From LMUY01 sp965276785 (GTDB lineage Bacteria > Pseudomonadota > Alphaproteobacteria > Acetobacterales > Acetobacteraceae): 64,000 bases of DNA. The stretch spans positions 3,596,001 through 3,660,000 of the forward strand of contig OZ255629.1 in NCBI GenBank assembly GCA_965276785.1, read 5' to 3'. The position numbers were made by a program, and so were the translations under genes. Below the pieces are notes generated by a model. The model was given only the letters and a program-made list of their open reading frames with translations, ran no database searches and was not told the DNA's origin. Of this stretch, positions 62,381-64,000 are shown in pieces; positions within the stretch are counted from its first letter, which is position 1; each line of letters starts with the position of its first letter.

Positions 62381-64000
62381 TTAAGCTTTCGGCAGCCACA
62401 CCACGAACCGGGCTCCAATAACCCGCCCAAGCTCATCACGGCGGTTCTCGGCGGCGATGCGCCCCTTGAGCGCCTCCACAATCTGCCGGCTGATCGACAA
62501 GCCGAGGCCTGAGTGTTGGCCGAACCGTTCGCTTTGCGGCCGTTCGGTGTAGAACCGGTCGAATACGTGCTCCAGACGCGCCTCCGGCATTCCGGGGCCT
62601 TCGTCGTCCACCATGACTTCCACCATCGCGCCAGCGTCCCGGGCGCGCATCACAACCCGGCCGCCATTCGGGCTGAAGCTCTGCGCGTTGCCGATCAAAT
62701 TCCGCAGAACCTGCACCAGCCGGTCCTCGACCGCCTGGACCAGCAACGGACCGTCGGGCGCGTCGACCTCAAGCCTTGGCCCACCCTCCGGCCGGGTGGC
62801 CACTTCGATTTCCGCCAACAGCCTCAAGATGGCCAGCACGTCCACCGGGCCAGGTGCCGCCCGGCTCAACTCGGCGTCCACCCGGCTGGCATCGCTGATG
62901 TCGCTAATCAGCCGGTCGAGCCGCACCACATCCTCCCCGATGATGGCTAGCAGCCGCCGCTGCGACCCGGCGTCCTCGACCCGGCGTAGGGTTTCGATTG
63001 CGCTGCGGATCGAGCTTAGCGGGTTCTTGATTTCGTGCGCGACGTCCGCCGCAAACCGCTCGGTGGCGTCCATCCGCGACCAGAGCGCCTCCGAACTGTC
63101 CCGCAGCGATTGCGCGAGCGCACCCACTTCGTCGCGGCGGCGGAGCAGGGCGGGAGGCACGGCGCCGGCACGGCCATGCCCCTCGCGCATGTCCTGCGCC
63201 GCCTGGTTCAGCCGCAGAATCGGGCGGGCGATGGTGAGCGAGAGGTACCATGACAGCATCACCGTGAACAGCAGCGCCACGCCGAACAGCCCCAGAATGG
63301 ACATGCGGATGCCGACCAGGCTGCTGTCGACTTCCCGCGCATCGCGGGTAAGCTGAATGATGCCCACGGTATGGCGGTTGCGCATCACCGGCTCCGCCAC
63401 CGTCACCAGCAGCCGGTCATCTGCGGTGCGCCGGATGTAGGGCGGCGTTTCCCGAGTCGAATCGCTGCTGGAGAGCTTGAGCTCCGCCTTCACGTCCGGT
63501 TGCCAATCGGGTCCCGCGGCGCCGGGCCCGGTCTCTACGATCGGCGTCTGGCCACGATGGGGAACGATCGAGAGCAGATCGTCATACACCGCCTCGATGG
63601 TGCCTTGCAGATGGCTGCGCTCCGCCGCAGGGGGCAGTGGTTCAGTGTTCACTGCGCCGCCCGGCCCCTCGTGCACCCGGCTGTCGGCGATCACCTGGCC
63701 GTCGTTGCTATACAGCCTGGCTTGGCTGTTCGGGGTCGGATCGGTGAGCCGCCGCAGCAGAGGGCGGGCGATGTCGGGCACCAGCACCGGCTTGTCCGGG
63801 TCGGTTTCGCGCACTGCGCTTTCGCCCAGCGCCCCGGCATAAATGCGCGCCTGCTCGCGCAACGCGGTGACTTCGCTTTCCAGCAGGCCGTTCTGATATT
63901 GGTCGAGATAGAGCAGCGCTGCCACCAGCAGCGCCAGCGGGACCACGTTGACCAGCAGGATGCGCCGTAGCAAAGGCGATACCCACCGCCGGGCGAGCGC
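62381..64000 (-). CDS. chvG: ChvG-type stimulus-sensing histidine kinase (5' end outside window)
   Basis: The C-terminal 539 residues are present; the frame stays open to the window edge, reading ALARRWVSPLLRRILLVNVV before the first membrane segment (LLVNVVPLALLVAALLYLDQ). A periplasmic sensor region of about 200 residues, TM2 at ILGLFGVALLFTVMLSWYLS, HAMP, H-box AADVAHEIKNPLSSIRSAIE (ChvG form), N-box NLIGNAQSFSPNGG, G1 DDEGPGM and G2 SGLGLSISRQI. ChvG-ChvI controls envelope and acid responses in alphaproteobacteria. The regulator chvI is expected upstream, outside the window. No HPr kinase follows, as it often does. Confidence 0.87.
   Translation of the reverse strand, partial: ALARRWVSPLLRRILLVNVVPLALLVAALLYLDQYQNGLLESEVTALREQARIYAGALGESAVRETDPDKPVLVPDIARPLLRRLTDPTPNSQARLYSNDGQVIADSRVHEGPGGAVNTEPLPPAAERSHLQGTIEAVYDDLLSIVPHRGQTPIVETGPGAAGPDWQPDVKAELKLSSSDSTRETPPYIRRTADDRLLVTVAEPVMRNRHTVGIIQLTRDAREVDSSLVGIRMSILGLFGVALLFTVMLSWYLSLTIARPILRLNQAAQDMREGHGRAGAVPPALLRRRDEVGALAQSLRDSSEALWSRMDATERFAADVAHEIKNPLSSIRSAIETLRRVEDAGSQRRLLAIIGEDVVRLDRLISDISDASRVDAELSRAAPGPVDVLAILRLLAEIEVATRPEGGPRLEVDAPDGPLLVQAVEDRLVQVLRNLIGNAQSFSPNGGRVVMRARDAGAMVEVMVDDEGPGMPEARLEHVFDRFYTERPQSERFGQHSGLGLSISRQIVEALKGRIAAENRRDELGRVIGARFVVWLPKA

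Overview
The window is one contiguous stretch of a high-GC (by eye about two thirds G+C) alphaproteobacterial chromosome. The protein sequences look most like Acetobacteraceae / Rhodospirillales. Pointers are the alphaproteobacterial gene orders rne-amiC-mrcA-prfB and valS-popZ-tolC-pcm, an RNase E with a large acidic insertion, a ChvG-type sensor kinase, PopZ, a bactofilin, and an ErpA/dGTPase divergent pair. No phage, CRISPR array, intact insertion sequence or rRNA operon was seen. This is mostly core genome with short decayed accessory islands between conserved blocks.

Layout. 1-4836: 3' end of surA, rsmA, then a thiolase and a fused enoyl-CoA hydratase/3-hydroxyacyl-CoA dehydrogenase (beta-oxidation). 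4849-13154: divergent RNase E, then cell-wall amidase, PBP1A and release factor 2, which carries the classical programmed +1 frameshift. 13155-13800: a less GC-rich patch with a frameshifted nuclease-like gene and two palindromes. 13806-21757: DUF72, a small coiled-coil membrane protein, an alpha/beta hydrolase, CsbD, a YfcG-like GST, an aldehyde dehydrogenase, IlvD and a soluble chemoreceptor. 21758-22302: intergenic palindromes and a decayed DUF4258-DUF2283 pair in which both genes are frameshifted. 22299-28181: valS, popZ, tolC, pcm, tRNA-Cys and a 58-aa gene. 28336-33124: hemW, a lone response regulator facing a lone His-box protein, a small unknown, a DUF2141 and a DUF3313 protein, and a TetR pseudogene with a surviving palindromic operator.

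33192-43480: the divergent rsmI / LpoA-like pair, a PhoR-like kinase, and the yejABEF peptide importer (split by a REP-like element) behind an inositol-phosphatase family gene. 43580-50646: kdsB-pheA, SDR/LysR divergent pair, GNAT, xth, a coiled-coil gene, erpA and dgt. 50797-57596: MsrP, a small membrane protein, Nudix, a DHA2-type exporter, a hydantoinase-like amidohydrolase and a three-gene redox operon (DUF5666-like, cytochrome b561, molybdopterin oxidoreductase). 57685-64000: orphan EnvZ-like kinase, bactofilin, EI24 protein, PfkB kinase, a secreted protein and a ChvG kinase running off the end.

The most interesting signals are two genes (rsmA, and the inositol phosphatase hisN/suhB-like gene) that lack any ATG/GTG/TTG at the position where the conserved protein begins, three independently decayed regulatory/toxin-like cassettes, and a possible minimal phosphorelay pair at 29515-30320. 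I found no clear multi-gene defence or biosynthetic system that would count as wholly new.
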